Source: Bacillota bacterium
GTDB lineage: Bacteria; Bacillota_A; Clostridia; DSM-8532
Assembly: GCA_023424865.1 (NCBI GenBank)
Contig: JAFADM010000123.1
Coordinates: 1 to 28,233 of the forward strand
Direction of reading: 5' to 3'
DNA: 28,233 nucleotides
Part shown: positions 7,494 to 15,082 of the stretch, piece after piece
Position numbering within the stretch: the stretch's first letter is position 1
How the letters are laid out: every line of letters begins with the position of its first letter
Notes under the pieces: generated by a model
Seen by the model: the letters and a program-made list of their open reading frames with translations, nothing else
The model's database searches: none
What the model was told of the DNA's origin: nothing
Made by a program: the position numbers and the translations under genes

Positions 7494-7522
7494 TATAATT
7501 TCGTAAATCGCAATAAATATGC
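7494..7522 (-). promoter_or_regulatory. candidate forespore-type promoter of the YIEGIA pair
   Basis: On the minus strand GCATA (plus 7522-7518) is followed after 17 nt by AATTATA (plus 7500-7494). This approximates the sigma-G/F pattern GHATR then CATnnTA, with A in place of C at the -10. No sigma-A -35 is found at the matching distance. It lies about 40 nt upstream of the start codon. Confidence 0.3.
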
Positions 7523-7624
7523 AGCTTTTGCGGTTTTCGGGACATCCTTTCTTTGCTCCGGACTAGGTATCTGCTTAACCAATTCAGGCTTTGCCGGAGT
7601 AATCAAGCAGGTGCATTTACTATC

Positions 7625-7664
7625 TTGACACTGTAAAGATATAATGAGATAATCTTTACAGTGT
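7625..7664 (+). promoter_or_regulatory. sigma-A promoter with overlapping 13-bp inverted-repeat operator
   Basis: TTGACA at 7625-7630 and GATAAT at 7648-7653 are 17 bp apart, a near-consensus sigma-A promoter. A perfect inverted repeat ACACTGTAAAGAT (7628-7640) / ATCTTTACAGTGT (7652-7664) with an 11-bp spacer covers both promoter boxes and the predicted start of transcription. Bound protein there would block RNA polymerase, which fits self-repression by the TetR protein encoded just downstream, together with the two flavoprotein genes. Confidence 0.8.
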
Positions 7665-7691
7665 TAAGATGCTTTGAAAGGAGTCATACAT

Positions 7692-8255
7692 TTGAACGAG
7701 AAGCCTTATCATCACGGAAATCTCAGGAACATGCTGATCGAAGCAGGCATAGAGCTTATCAATGAAGTGGGGGTGAAGGGGTTTTCCTTACGCAAGGTTG
7801 CAGCCAAATGCCAGGTGAGCCATACCGCACCCTACAGCCATTTCAAGGATGTGGATGATTTGATTAATGCCATGGGTGAGCATGTGACGGAGCAGTTTGT
7901 AAGAAAGCTCAAAGAGGCAATTCAGGGATTGGAGGGCACTCCCCGGGCTATTTCAAAACTGGGCAGAGCCTATATTGAATTTTTTATAGAAAACCCTTTA
8001 TATTTTCAGTTCCTGTTTTACAACTCCAGGTTATCCATTGATATGGATCATGAATCACCGGAGGATTATCCCCCTTATGCCTTGTTCCGGCACACTGCAA
8101 TGGACCTGTTCAGAAGTGCTGATTTACCCCAGGAGGAGTATGGGGGCAAGCTTCTTACACTATGGGCCATGGTTCACGGTATTGCCTCCTTGCTTACCAA
8201 TCCTGGAATAAAGTATTCGGGTAACTGGCAGGATGCCTTTAAGAACCTAATTTGA
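7692..8255 (+). CDS. TetR-family transcriptional regulator
   Basis: The 187-residue protein has an N-terminal TetR DNA-binding domain: HHGNLRNMLIEAGIELINE, then GVKGFSLRKVAAKCQVSHTA and PYSHFKDVDDLINAM, at about residues 7-65. The C-terminal half looks like the WHG-type ligand domain (AYIEFFIENPLYFQFLF, then LLTLWAMVHGIASLL). I chose the TTG at 7692 because AAAGGAG (7677-7683) is 8 nt before it; the earlier in-frame TTG at 7674 contains that Shine-Dalgarno site within its coding frame. It is the first gene of a three-gene unit with two flavodoxin-fold genes, 14 nt ahead of the first. The inverted repeat at 7628-7664 is the likely operator for autoregulation. The inducer is unknown. Confidence 0.9.
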   Translation: MNEKPYHHGNLRNMLIEAGIELINEVGVKGFSLRKVAAKCQVSHTAPYSHFKDVDDLINAMGEHVTEQFVRKLKEAIQGLEGTPRAISKLGRAYIEFFIENPLYFQFLFYNSRLSIDMDHESPEDYPPYALFRHTAMDLFRSADLPQEEYGGKLLTLWAMVHGIASLLTNPGIKYSGNWQDAFKNLI

Positions 8256-8269
8256 GAGGAGAGAAAGAA

Positions 8270-8773
8270 ATGAAGCTAATTATACATGACCTTAATGAGG
8301 AGAATCTGGCTTCTTTAAAGCTGGAGCCCGGCAACAGTCTGCGTATTCTGTCCGACAACGGTAGCCTGCGTCCATGCATCGGCTGCTTTGGCTGCTGGAT
8401 AAAAACTCCGGGGGTATGTGTTTTGAAGGATGAGTTCAAGGATATGGGGCAATGGCTTTCCAAATGCGATGAGGTCGTTATCATAAGCCGCTGTACGTAC
8501 GGAAGCTACAGCCCCTTTGTACTCAATGTCCTTAACAGAAGCATTCCCTATATTCTTCCCTATTTTGAGGAAATAAACGGTGAAACCCATCATAAGAGCC
8601 GCTATGAAAATCATTTCAAGCTCTCGGTCTGTTTTTACGGCGAGGATACGGACGAAGCCGAGAGGACAACGGCCAGAGCGCTGGTAAAGGCCAATGAAGT
8701 AAACTTTCACTGCAGGGAAAGCAATATATCCTTTCACAGCGGGTTAAATACGATACGTGAGGTGCTGCAATGA
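8270..8773 (+). CDS. flavodoxin-fold protein with CxGCxxC motif, lacking the usual N-terminal FMN loop
   Basis: This 167-residue protein is related to iron-sulfur flavoproteins and NADPH-dependent FMN reductases. Near residues 36-50 it has CIGCFGCWIKTPGVC, the Cys motif of that family, followed by the typical V-I-I-S-R-x-T-Y-G-S-Y loop that contacts flavin. The N-terminal phosphate loop G-S-P-R that normally begins such proteins is missing; the first strand instead leads to a short ENLASLKLEP segment. The ATG at 8270 has AGGAG upstream, so the lack is not caused by a wrong start. The gene ends in an ATGA overlap with the next gene, which has the phosphate loop but not the Cys motif. The two may work as one enzyme. 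Confidence 0.8.
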   Translation: MKLIIHDLNEENLASLKLEPGNSLRILSDNGSLRPCIGCFGCWIKTPGVCVLKDEFKDMGQWLSKCDEVVIISRCTYGSYSPFVLNVLNRSIPYILPYFEEINGETHHKSRYENHFKLSVCFYGEDTDEAERTTARALVKANEVNFHCRESNISFHSGLNTIREVLQ

Positions 8774-9408
8774 AAATTGTTATGATAAACGGAAGCCCAA
8801 GGCAAGGAAAAAGTAATTCGGAAAGATTTCTTAACAGGCTTGAGCCCCTGCTGGGATCCGGGCATGAAATTCTTCCTGTTCGTGTGAACAAGGCGCATAT
8901 AGATGAAGAAAGCCTGAAGCTTATTTGCTCCGCAGATGTTCTGGTGCTTGCCTTTCCTCTGTATTCGGATGGGATACCCTCCCAGCTTTTCAGGCTTCTT
9001 GTCAGCCTGGAGGAGCCCATGAAAAAGGAGCAAAAACAGGGCATAGCCGTGTATGCCCTTATAAACAACGGCTTTTATGAGGGAAAGCAAAATCATGTTG
9101 CCTTTGATATACTTAAAAACTGGTGCAGGCGTTTGGGACTTTCTTATGGAGGAGGCGTCGGGCTTGGTGCAGGCGAAATGCTGGGCTCCCTGGAAAAGGT
9201 TCCTCTGGGAAAGGGACCGCTGAAAAATCTCGGTATCGCATTGGAGGAGATCGCCAACCGCATCCTGTCAAAAGAAAAAGGCGACCCGATATTTATTAAT
9301 CCCAATTTTCCACGGGTTCTTTGGAAGCTCAGCGGCACCTGCTTTTTTTGGAATGCCACTGCTAAAAAGAACGGACTAACTAAAAAGGATTTGATGCGAA
9401 GGCTTTAA
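8770..9408 (+). CDS. NAD(P)H-dependent FMN reductase / flavodoxin-fold protein
   Basis: The 212-residue protein begins with MKIVMINGSPRQGKSNS, the FMN phosphate-binding loop of the NADPH-dependent FMN reductase and flavodoxin-like families. A second flavin contact loop, LAFPLYSDGIPSQL, is at about residues 60-73, and a glycine-rich GGGVGLGAGEM is near 137-147. The Cys motif common in iron-sulfur flavoproteins is absent, but its partner just upstream has it. The start codon overlaps the stop of that partner (ATGA), so the proteins are likely made in equal amounts. Under TetR control the pair may reduce a quinone, nitro or other redox-active compound; the substrate is not visible from sequence. 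Confidence 0.85.
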   Translation: MKIVMINGSPRQGKSNSERFLNRLEPLLGSGHEILPVRVNKAHIDEESLKLICSADVLVLAFPLYSDGIPSQLFRLLVSLEEPMKKEQKQGIAVYALINNGFYEGKQNHVAFDILKNWCRRLGLSYGGGVGLGAGEMLGSLEKVPLGKGPLKNLGIALEEIANRILSKEKGDPIFINPNFPRVLWKLSGTCFFWNATAKKNGLTKKDLMRRL

Positions 9409-9470
9409 TTGGCAGTCCTTTGCGCAAGCAAATCTGGCTAAAAGCTCGGGGGCAATGCCCCCGCGTTTTT
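9409..9470 (+). repeat. dispersed two-hairpin repeat, copy 2
   Basis: This copy starts directly after the stop codon of the FMN reductase gene. It holds AGTC / GGCT as an outer stem, TTTGC-GCAA-GCAAA as an inner stem with a GNRA tetraloop, and the CGGGGGC-AAT-GCCCCCG hairpin (9447-9463) followed by CGTTTTT. In this copy the last hairpin and T-run could also act as an intrinsic terminator for the TetR-flavoprotein operon. Confidence 0.75.
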
Positions 9471-9527
9471 GCTTTCTTGCCGATAGCTTAACATTCCACT
9501 TAGCCAATGGATACCGTCCTCATCTTA

Positions 9528-9557
9528 TTGACGCTGCAAAAATCCTTTTAATATGAA
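9528..9557 (+). promoter_or_regulatory. possible promoter of kdpD
   Basis: TTGACG (9528-9533) is followed after 18 bp by TATGAA (9552-9557), with TAATAT as a closer alternative. The -10 matches are poor. It would leave a leader of roughly 130 nt before the kdpD start, containing the inverted repeat at 9628-9656. Confidence 0.3.
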
Positions 9558-9627
9558 AAATGCCGAATATAAGGTGGAATGCATTGCAAAAAATAAAAAT
9601 ATAGGGGAAGATGGAGTAAGAACCGGC

Positions 9628-9656
9628 GGCTTGCTTTGATAAAAAAAGAGCAAGCC
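9628..9656 (+). promoter_or_regulatory. inverted repeat in the kdpD leader
   Basis: GGCTTGCT (9628-9635) and AGCAAGCC (9649-9656) form a perfect 8-bp stem around a 13-nt A-rich loop, about 35 nt upstream of the kdpD start. There is no T-run after it. It could be an RNA hairpin or an operator. I do not recognise a known riboswitch here. Confidence 0.4.
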
Positions 9657-9691
9657 ATACAAAAGAACGGCAAAGGGCGGTGGTGACATAA

Positions 9692-12382
9692 ATGAATTCC
9701 ATGGAAGGGCGGACAAATCCTGACGCCCTGTTGGAGTCTATACAGAGTCGGAAGGAAAATCGCCAGGGCAGGCTGAAAATTTTCCTGGGCTATGCGGCTG
9801 GAGTGGGTAAAACCTATGCCATGCTGGATAATGCCCGGGAGCAGTATAAATGGGGTGTGGATGTTCTGGTGGGCTACATTGAGCCTCACACACGCCAGGA
9901 GACCATACAGCTTCTTGGCGGATTGCCCGCGCTGCCTCCGAAAACGTTTTTCAACGCGGGTATTGAGTATAAGGAATTTGATTTGGAGGAAGCCCTGAAG
10001 CGCAGGCCGGAGCTCATTCTTGTGGATGAGCTGGCCCATACCAATGCACCGGGCGTGCGCAACAAAAAGCGCTACCAGGATATTGAGGAATTGCTTAACG
10101 CCGGAATAGATGTTTATACCACCGTCGATGTCCAGCATCTTGAAAGCCTTAACGATGTTATTGAAGACATTACCCGAATTAAGGTCCGGGAGACCGTTCC
10201 GGATTTTGTGTTTGACAAGGCCGACAAAATCAAGCTTATTGACATTGAACCCGATGAGCTGCTCAATCGCTTTGAGGAGGGAAAGATCAATCACCCGGAA
10301 AGAGACCGGACGGCTTTGGATCAGTTTTTTACAAGGGATAACCTTCGTCTGCTTCGTGAAATTGCCATGCGCAGAACCGCCGATCGCATCAGCAATAATC
10401 AGAAGGGGCAGGGCTTTTCGGAAAAAACGGCCAAAGCCAAATTTCTTGTGTGTATCGGTCCTTCGCCCTCATCGGCCAAGTGTATCCGATGGGGAGCCCG
10501 GGCTGCGGAAGCCTTTCATGCCCCCTGGTCCGTTGTTTATGTTGAGGGCTATGAGAGTGAGGAGCTAACCAGGGAGCAGCAGAAAAACATACGTGCCAAT
10601 ATGGATCTGGCTGAAAAGCTGGGTGCGGAAGTGGTAACCCTCACAGGCCATGATGTGGCGGCTACAGTGGCCGAATATGCCAGATTGTCGGGAATAACCA
10701 ATATTGTGGTGGGCAAGAGCAGAAACAAAAAAACATTAAGAAGCCTTTTTGAAACCGACTTTGAAGACAGGCTCATTGGCCTTCTGCCCAGCATTGAGGC
10801 CCATATTATCCCTGGCAGCACCTCGGGACGCGGCTTTAAACAGCCCCGGCGAAAAAGGAAAAGCCATCCTCTAAGCCTATCCGTTAAAGATACGGCAGCC
10901 TCCCTTGGTCTTCTGGCAGCCGCAACGTTTATTTCTCACATTCTTGGGAAGCTGGGCATCGGTGAGCAAAATATTATCATGGTTTATATTCTCTCCGTTC
11001 TGGTTATCTCAAGGGTAACGGAGGGACATATTTACGGTATTGTGTCTTCCCTGGCAAGTGTATTGGCCTTCAGCTTTTTCTTTACGGAGCCCTATTTAAC
11101 GTTTGGCACCATTCAAAGCGGCTATCCGCTTACCTTTGCCATCATGCTGGTGGTAGCCTTAATTACCAGCACCCTTACCATAAGGATAAAAACCCAGGCC
11201 AGGTTTGCGGTGGAGCGGGAAAGGCGTACCGAGGTGCTTTACGAAATTAATAAAAAGCTTCTGGCGACAAGAGGGCTTAACAATATTGTGACGCTGACCA
11301 GCGACTATATTATTGCCCTGTTCAACCGTTCCGTGGTGTTTTTTACGACGGATCCGGAAAAGGGAGGGGACGGTATCGTAACAAAAGCGCCCTTGGATGT
11401 GGATGCTTCCGTACTCAATTCCGCCGATGAAAAGGCTGTCGCCCACTGGGTCTTTTTAAATCAAAAGCATGCCGGTCAGGGAACCGACACCCTCATGGGA
11501 GCCCGGGGTTTTTATATGCCGGTAGTTTCATCGGGCAAGGTGCTTGCCGTATTGGGCTTGTCCTGCTCCAAGGGAATTTTGGATCATAACGCCCGCCTTT
11601 TCTTGCGTATGCTGGGCTCCCAGGTGGCCATGGCTCTCGAACGCCAGCATCTGTCCGATGAACAGCGGGGTATTATGGTGGATGCGGAAAAGGAAAAAAT
11701 GCGAAGCAATCTGCTTCGCGCCATTGCCCACGATCTTCGCACGCCCCTGGCCGGAATCCTGGGAGCAAGCTCGGCCATTCGGGAGAATGGGCAGAATTTG
11801 GATGAAATTACCCGTGGAAGGCTTAATAACGGTATTCAGGAGGAAGCCCAGTGGCTTATCCGAATGGTGGAAAATCTTCTCTCCGTAACGCGGATTAACG
11901 ACGGCCCTTCCAGGGTGGTTAAAAGCCCCGAGGCAGGGGAGGAAATTGTGGCGGAAGCCGTCAGCCGTATAAAAAAACGGTTCCCTCAGCATAGAGTGCT
12001 TGTGCGGGTACCTGACGAGCTTCTGGAAGTGCCCATGGACGGCACTTTGATCTCCCAGGTATTGATTAATTTGCTTGAAAATGCAATTAAACATACGCCT
12101 TTAGATTCACCGGTAGAGGTTGAGTTGCGCAAGAAAGGCGATCAGGCCCTCTTTGAGGTGACGGACCACGGCAAAGGCATAGCAAGGGCGGATTTTCCCT
12201 ACCTGTTTACAAGCAATGTGCCCAATGGCAGCAGAAGTGCCGACGCCTCAAGGGGAATGGGCATCGGCCTTTCCATCTGCATGACCATTATTAAAGCACA
12301 TAACGGCTCTATGGAAGCCGAAAACAGTGAACAGGGCGGTGCGGTGTTCAGGTTTTACCTGCCTTTAAAGGGGAATGATTGA
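9692..12382 (+). CDS. kdpD: KdpD-type sensor histidine kinase
   Basis: KdpD senses potassium and cell turgor and phosphorylates the response regulator KdpE. All domains of the full-length protein (896 residues) are present: the N-terminal KdpD domain with Walker A GYAAGVGKT (33-41) and the VDELAH motif (111-116), a universal-stress-protein domain (about 248-375), four membrane helices of the DUF4118 type (about 403-497), a GAF-like domain, a HisKA domain with the phosphorylated H680 in AHDLRTPLAG, and an ATPase domain with LLENAIKHT, DHGKGIA and GMGIGLSI. GGTGG precedes the ATG. No kdpE or kdpFABC is next to it: the upstream operon is a TetR-flavoprotein unit and the downstream gene is convergent. 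Its last 18 nt overlap the end of that aldolase gene. Confidence 0.92.
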   Translation: MNSMEGRTNPDALLESIQSRKENRQGRLKIFLGYAAGVGKTYAMLDNAREQYKWGVDVLVGYIEPHTRQETIQLLGGLPALPPKTFFNAGIEYKEFDLEEALKRRPELILVDELAHTNAPGVRNKKRYQDIEELLNAGIDVYTTVDVQHLESLNDVIEDITRIKVRETVPDFVFDKADKIKLIDIEPDELLNRFEEGKINHPERDRTALDQFFTRDNLRLLREIAMRRTADRISNNQKGQGFSEKTAKAKFLVCIGPSPSSAKCIRWGARAAEAFHAPWSVVYVEGYESEELTREQQKNIRANMDLAEKLGAEVVTLTGHDVAATVAEYARLSGITNIVVGKSRNKKTLRSLFETDFEDRLIGLLPSIEAHIIPGSTSGRGFKQPRRKRKSHPLSLSVKDTAASLGLLAAATFISHILGKLGIGEQNIIMVYILSVLVISRVTEGHIYGIVSSLASVLAFSFFFTEPYLTFGTIQSGYPLTFAIMLVVALITSTLTIRIKTQARFAVERERRTEVLYEINKKLLATRGLNNIVTLTSDYIIALFNRSVVFFTTDPEKGGDGIVTKAPLDVDASVLNSADEKAVAHWVFLNQKHAGQGTDTLMGARGFYMPVVSSGKVLAVLGLSCSKGILDHNARLFLRMLGSQVAMALERQHLSDEQRGIMVDAEKEKMRSNLLRAIAHDLRTPLAGILGASSAIRENGQNLDEITRGRLNNGIQEEAQWLIRMVENLLSVTRINDGPSRVVKSPEAGEEIVAEAVSRIKKRFPQHRVLVRVPDELLEVPMDGTLISQVLINLLENAIKHTPLDSPVEVELRKKGDQALFEVTDHGKGIARADFPYLFTSNVPNGSRSADASRGMGIGLSICMTIIKAHNGSMEAENSEQGGAVFRFYLPLKGND

Positions 12383-13258
12383 GTGTAGAATGGACTTCAG
12401 CCTGTCTTTTTCCTGTTCTGTAGCACGGGGCAGGGGGAAGGAGCAATAATCCGACAGGGGAAGGCCCGTCATGGCCATGGCTGCCTTGATATAGGGAACA
12501 AAGGGCTTGCCCACATGATAAACACTCATAAGCCTGTCGATCGTTAACTGGATTCGGGAAACCTCCTCAAGATCGTTATCCCTAAAGGCCCTGACCCAGG
12601 CGCTGCAAATGTGGGGAACAAGATTGGACAGTCCTCCGATGCACCCGTCGCCACCCGACAGCACATTGTGAGCAAAATTGTCGTCAAACCCGGAATAGAT
12701 TTTAAAATCAGGGAATTCGGGTTTTATAAGCTTTATTAATTCCCTGGTGTGATCCATGCCCGGAATAGTATCCTTATAACCCACAATGTTTTTGTGCTTC
12801 CGGATAAGGTTTAGGGTGACAGTAGGGGCCAGATCATAGCCGGTCCGGTCGGGGAAATTATAAAGATACAAATCGCAGGGACAATTTTGGGCCACAAAGG
12901 AATAGTATTCCTCCACGCTTTCATTGCTCAGGGCAAAATAATAGGGGGAAATGACAATAACACCGTCGGCGCCCTGCTCCCAGGCATAGGTTGACAGCCC
13001 AAGGGTTTCGCTGATATCCATGCTGGCTGTTCCCACAAGCACCCTTGTTCGCTTATTGATATAGGGTATGGCAAAACGGATCAATTCCTTTTTCTTTTCC
13101 AGAGACAAGGCAAAAAACTCACCAATGCTTCCCAGAATCAGTATTCCATCCACCCCGCCCTCAATGAGATGGTCATAAAGGCCTTTTAAGGCGGTGTAGT
13201 CCAGGTTGCCCTCCTTATCGAAGGGAGTAACCGCAGGTGTAATATAATGGCTGTTCAT
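12365..13258 (-). CDS. DapA-family aldolase (probable 2-keto-3-deoxy sugar acid aldolase)
   Basis: The 297-residue protein is a class I Schiff-base lyase of the dihydrodipicolinate synthase family. The family phosphate/keto-acid motif is GSIGE (43-47), the catalytic Tyr is Y133 in YLYNFPDRTG, and the Schiff-base Lys is K162 in IVGYKDT. Length is normal. True lysine-pathway DapA has GTTGE and lies with lysine genes; here the partner is an IlvD/Edd dehydratase and a GntR regulator. That context suggests cleavage of a 2-keto-3-deoxy sugar acid to pyruvate and an aldehyde, as for the E. coli YagE/YjhH type. AAAGGATG lies upstream of the ATG, 33 nt after the dehydratase stop. Its 3' end overlaps that of convergent kdpD. 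Confidence 0.87.
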   Translation of the reverse strand: MNSHYITPAVTPFDKEGNLDYTALKGLYDHLIEGGVDGILILGSIGEFFALSLEKKKELIRFAIPYINKRTRVLVGTASMDISETLGLSTYAWEQGADGVIVISPYYFALSNESVEEYYSFVAQNCPCDLYLYNFPDRTGYDLAPTVTLNLIRKHKNIVGYKDTIPGMDHTRELIKLIKPEFPDFKIYSGFDDNFAHNVLSGGDGCIGGLSNLVPHICSAWVRAFRDNDLEEVSRIQLTIDRLMSVYHVGKPFVPYIKAAMAMTGLPLSDYCSFPLPRATEQEKDRLKSILHSIIPL

Positions 13259-13291
13259 AGCTTCATCCTTTCACCCTTGCCGGGCTTATGC

Positions 13292-15019
13292 TTAATAGCC
13301 CGCGCCTTCCATAGCGGAGAGGGCGGACCGGGTATACCGTTTGAGAAGCCCCTTTCTTTGGGGAGGGGGAGGACTTTTCAGGTGGACTTTTCGCTTTTCA
13401 AGAATTCTTTCAACCTCGCCGGGGGCGGCAGCTTTTCCATTAATGCCCACAATATCCAGCGTTCGCTTTTCAATATCATAGGCAATAATATCCCCGTCCT
13501 CCACCAGGGCTAAAGGGCCTCCCGCCGCGGCTTCCGGGGAGACATGGCCTATGGCGGCCCCCCGGGTTGCGCCGGAAAAGCGTCCGTCCGTAACCAGGGA
13601 GACGGTGCCGTTTAAACGCTTGTCACATACAATGGCCTCGGTTGTCATGAGCATTTCGGGCATGCCGCTGCCCCGGGGGCCTTCGTAGCGGATAACAAGA
13701 ATATCTCCGGGATTGATTTGGTGACGGATAACGGCAGCATAAGCCTCCTCCTCCGAATTAAACACCCGGGCAGGACCCTTGTGGCTTCGCATGGCCTCGG
13801 TGCAGGCCGAATACTTTACCACAGAGCCTTGGGGGGCAAGGTTTCCCTTTAAAACGGCGATGGAGCCTTTTTCCTTTGCCTTTTCAACCGGCAGGAGGAC
13901 ATCCTCGGGGGTAAGGCCATAATTCATTAAATAGCCTTTGCCGCGGCTGAAAAAGCCGTCTCTTTGAATGGCTTCAAGATTCTCGCCTAGGGTTTTACCC
14001 GTGACTGTCATGACATTTAAATTAAGATAATCCTTAAGTAAAAGCTGTACCCTGGGAATGCCCCCGGCAAACCAAAAGGCCTCCGTGATATGCTCGCCGC
14101 CGGGATAGAGATTTCCGATATGAGGGATACGGTGGTTGATGTCGTCAAAAAGGTCGGGGGTTAATAAAATATCCAGCTCCCTGGCAATGGAAGGCAGGTG
14201 AAGTGTGGCGTTGGTGGAGCCCCCAATGGCGCTGTGAACAATAATTGCATTAATAAAGGCTTCCCGGGTCAGGATACGGCTGGGTGTGAGGTTTTGCGAA
14301 ACCAGCGCCAGGATCCTTCTGCCCGCGCTGCGGGAATAGGAAAGAATATCACGCTGAGTAGCCGGAACCAGAGCGCTTCCGGGCAGAGCCATACCCAGAG
14401 CTTCCGCCATACACTGCATGGTGCTTGCCGTGCCCAGAAAGGAGCAGGCTCCCTCGCTAGGGCATCCGGTAAGCTTGTAGTCACGAATTTCCTCTTCACC
14501 GATTTCACCCTCCCGCTTTTGCCGGAGTGAAATATCCCCCGCCACCAGGGAGGTGGTCATGTTTGGGCCGGGACGCATGCTGCCTCCGGGTATGAAAATA
14601 GCCGGAATGTCAAGCCTGGCGGCTGCTTTTAAATGGGCCGGAACGGATTTGTCACAGGAAGAGGTAAGGATAAGCCCATCCCAGGAGACCATACTCCCGT
14701 GTACCTCCACCATATCGCAAAGCGCTTCCCGGGAGGCCAGAACCATGTTCATTCCCTTATGGCCCTGGGCACAGCCGTCGCAAATGTCTGTGGTATGAAA
14801 GGCTGCCGGAAAGCCGCCCGTTTCCAAAACCCCGTACTTGGCCTGCTCCGTCAACCGGCTGAGATGAGTGCTTCCCGGGTGGCTGTCTCCGAAAGCATCC
14901 TCAATTAAAATCTGGGGCTTTTTAATATCTTCCTCGTCCCAGCCGGAGCCCAGCTGGAGAGCATCCAGCTGAGCCCAGAGCCGGCGTTCCGAAGCGCTTT
15001 TCTGTTTTGAACCGGACAT
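13292..15019 (-). CDS. IlvD/Edd-family sugar-acid dehydratase
   Basis: The 575-residue iron-sulfur dehydratase belongs to the IlvD/Edd family. Possible cluster Cys residues are C80 and C83 (TTDICDGC), C122 in SSCDKSVPAH, and C186/C192 in GCPSEGAC; the CDK triad with its metal-binding Asp and Lys is intact. The C-terminal swivel domain carries the family pattern RYEGPRGSGMPEM and TDGRFSGATRG. Dihydroxyacid dehydratase (IlvD) is possible, but the gene sits between a GntR regulator and a DapA-type aldolase. That fits an aldonate dehydratase such as xylonate dehydratase YagF/YjhG. I chose the ATG at 15019 because GGAG lies 7 nt before it; an in-frame start further up (15079) would overlap the regulator gene's last bases. 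Confidence 0.88.
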   Translation of the reverse strand: MSGSKQKSASERRLWAQLDALQLGSGWDEEDIKKPQILIEDAFGDSHPGSTHLSRLTEQAKYGVLETGGFPAAFHTTDICDGCAQGHKGMNMVLASREALCDMVEVHGSMVSWDGLILTSSCDKSVPAHLKAAARLDIPAIFIPGGSMRPGPNMTTSLVAGDISLRQKREGEIGEEEIRDYKLTGCPSEGACSFLGTASTMQCMAEALGMALPGSALVPATQRDILSYSRSAGRRILALVSQNLTPSRILTREAFINAIIVHSAIGGSTNATLHLPSIARELDILLTPDLFDDINHRIPHIGNLYPGGEHITEAFWFAGGIPRVQLLLKDYLNLNVMTVTGKTLGENLEAIQRDGFFSRGKGYLMNYGLTPEDVLLPVEKAKEKGSIAVLKGNLAPQGSVVKYSACTEAMRSHKGPARVFNSEEEAYAAVIRHQINPGDILVIRYEGPRGSGMPEMLMTTEAIVCDKRLNGTVSLVTDGRFSGATRGAAIGHVSPEAAAGGPLALVEDGDIIAYDIEKRTLDIVGINGKAAAPGEVERILEKRKVHLKSPPPPQRKGLLKRYTRSALSAMEGAGY

Positions 15020-15082
15020 ATAAACACTCCTGTCTGTATGATATTTAAAATTATTCCCTTGTCGGTATAGGGGGGCCATTTG

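Noticed and set aside
7625..7645. TTGACA at 7625 paired with TATAAT at 7640
   Set aside because: The spacing is only 9 bp; GATAAT at 7648 has the proper 17-bp spacing and is the better -10.
8270..9408. The two flavodoxin-fold genes as one gene split by a frameshift
   Set aside because: Each has its own full-length fold pattern, the second starts with a proper N-terminal strand and FMN loop, and the overlap is a standard ATGA junction.
9548..10294. 248-codon minus-strand open frame over the start of kdpD
   Set aside because: Antisense to the conserved KdpD nucleotide-binding domain, with no ribosome-binding site and no domain pattern.
11528..12094. 188-codon minus-strand open frame in the kdpD kinase domain
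   Set aside because: It is the complement of the HisKA and ATPase region and lacks any family match.
12365..13258. Aldolase gene as lysine-pathway dapA
   Set aside because: The active-site loop is GSIGE, and the partner genes are an IlvD/Edd dehydratase and a GntR regulator rather than lysine genes.
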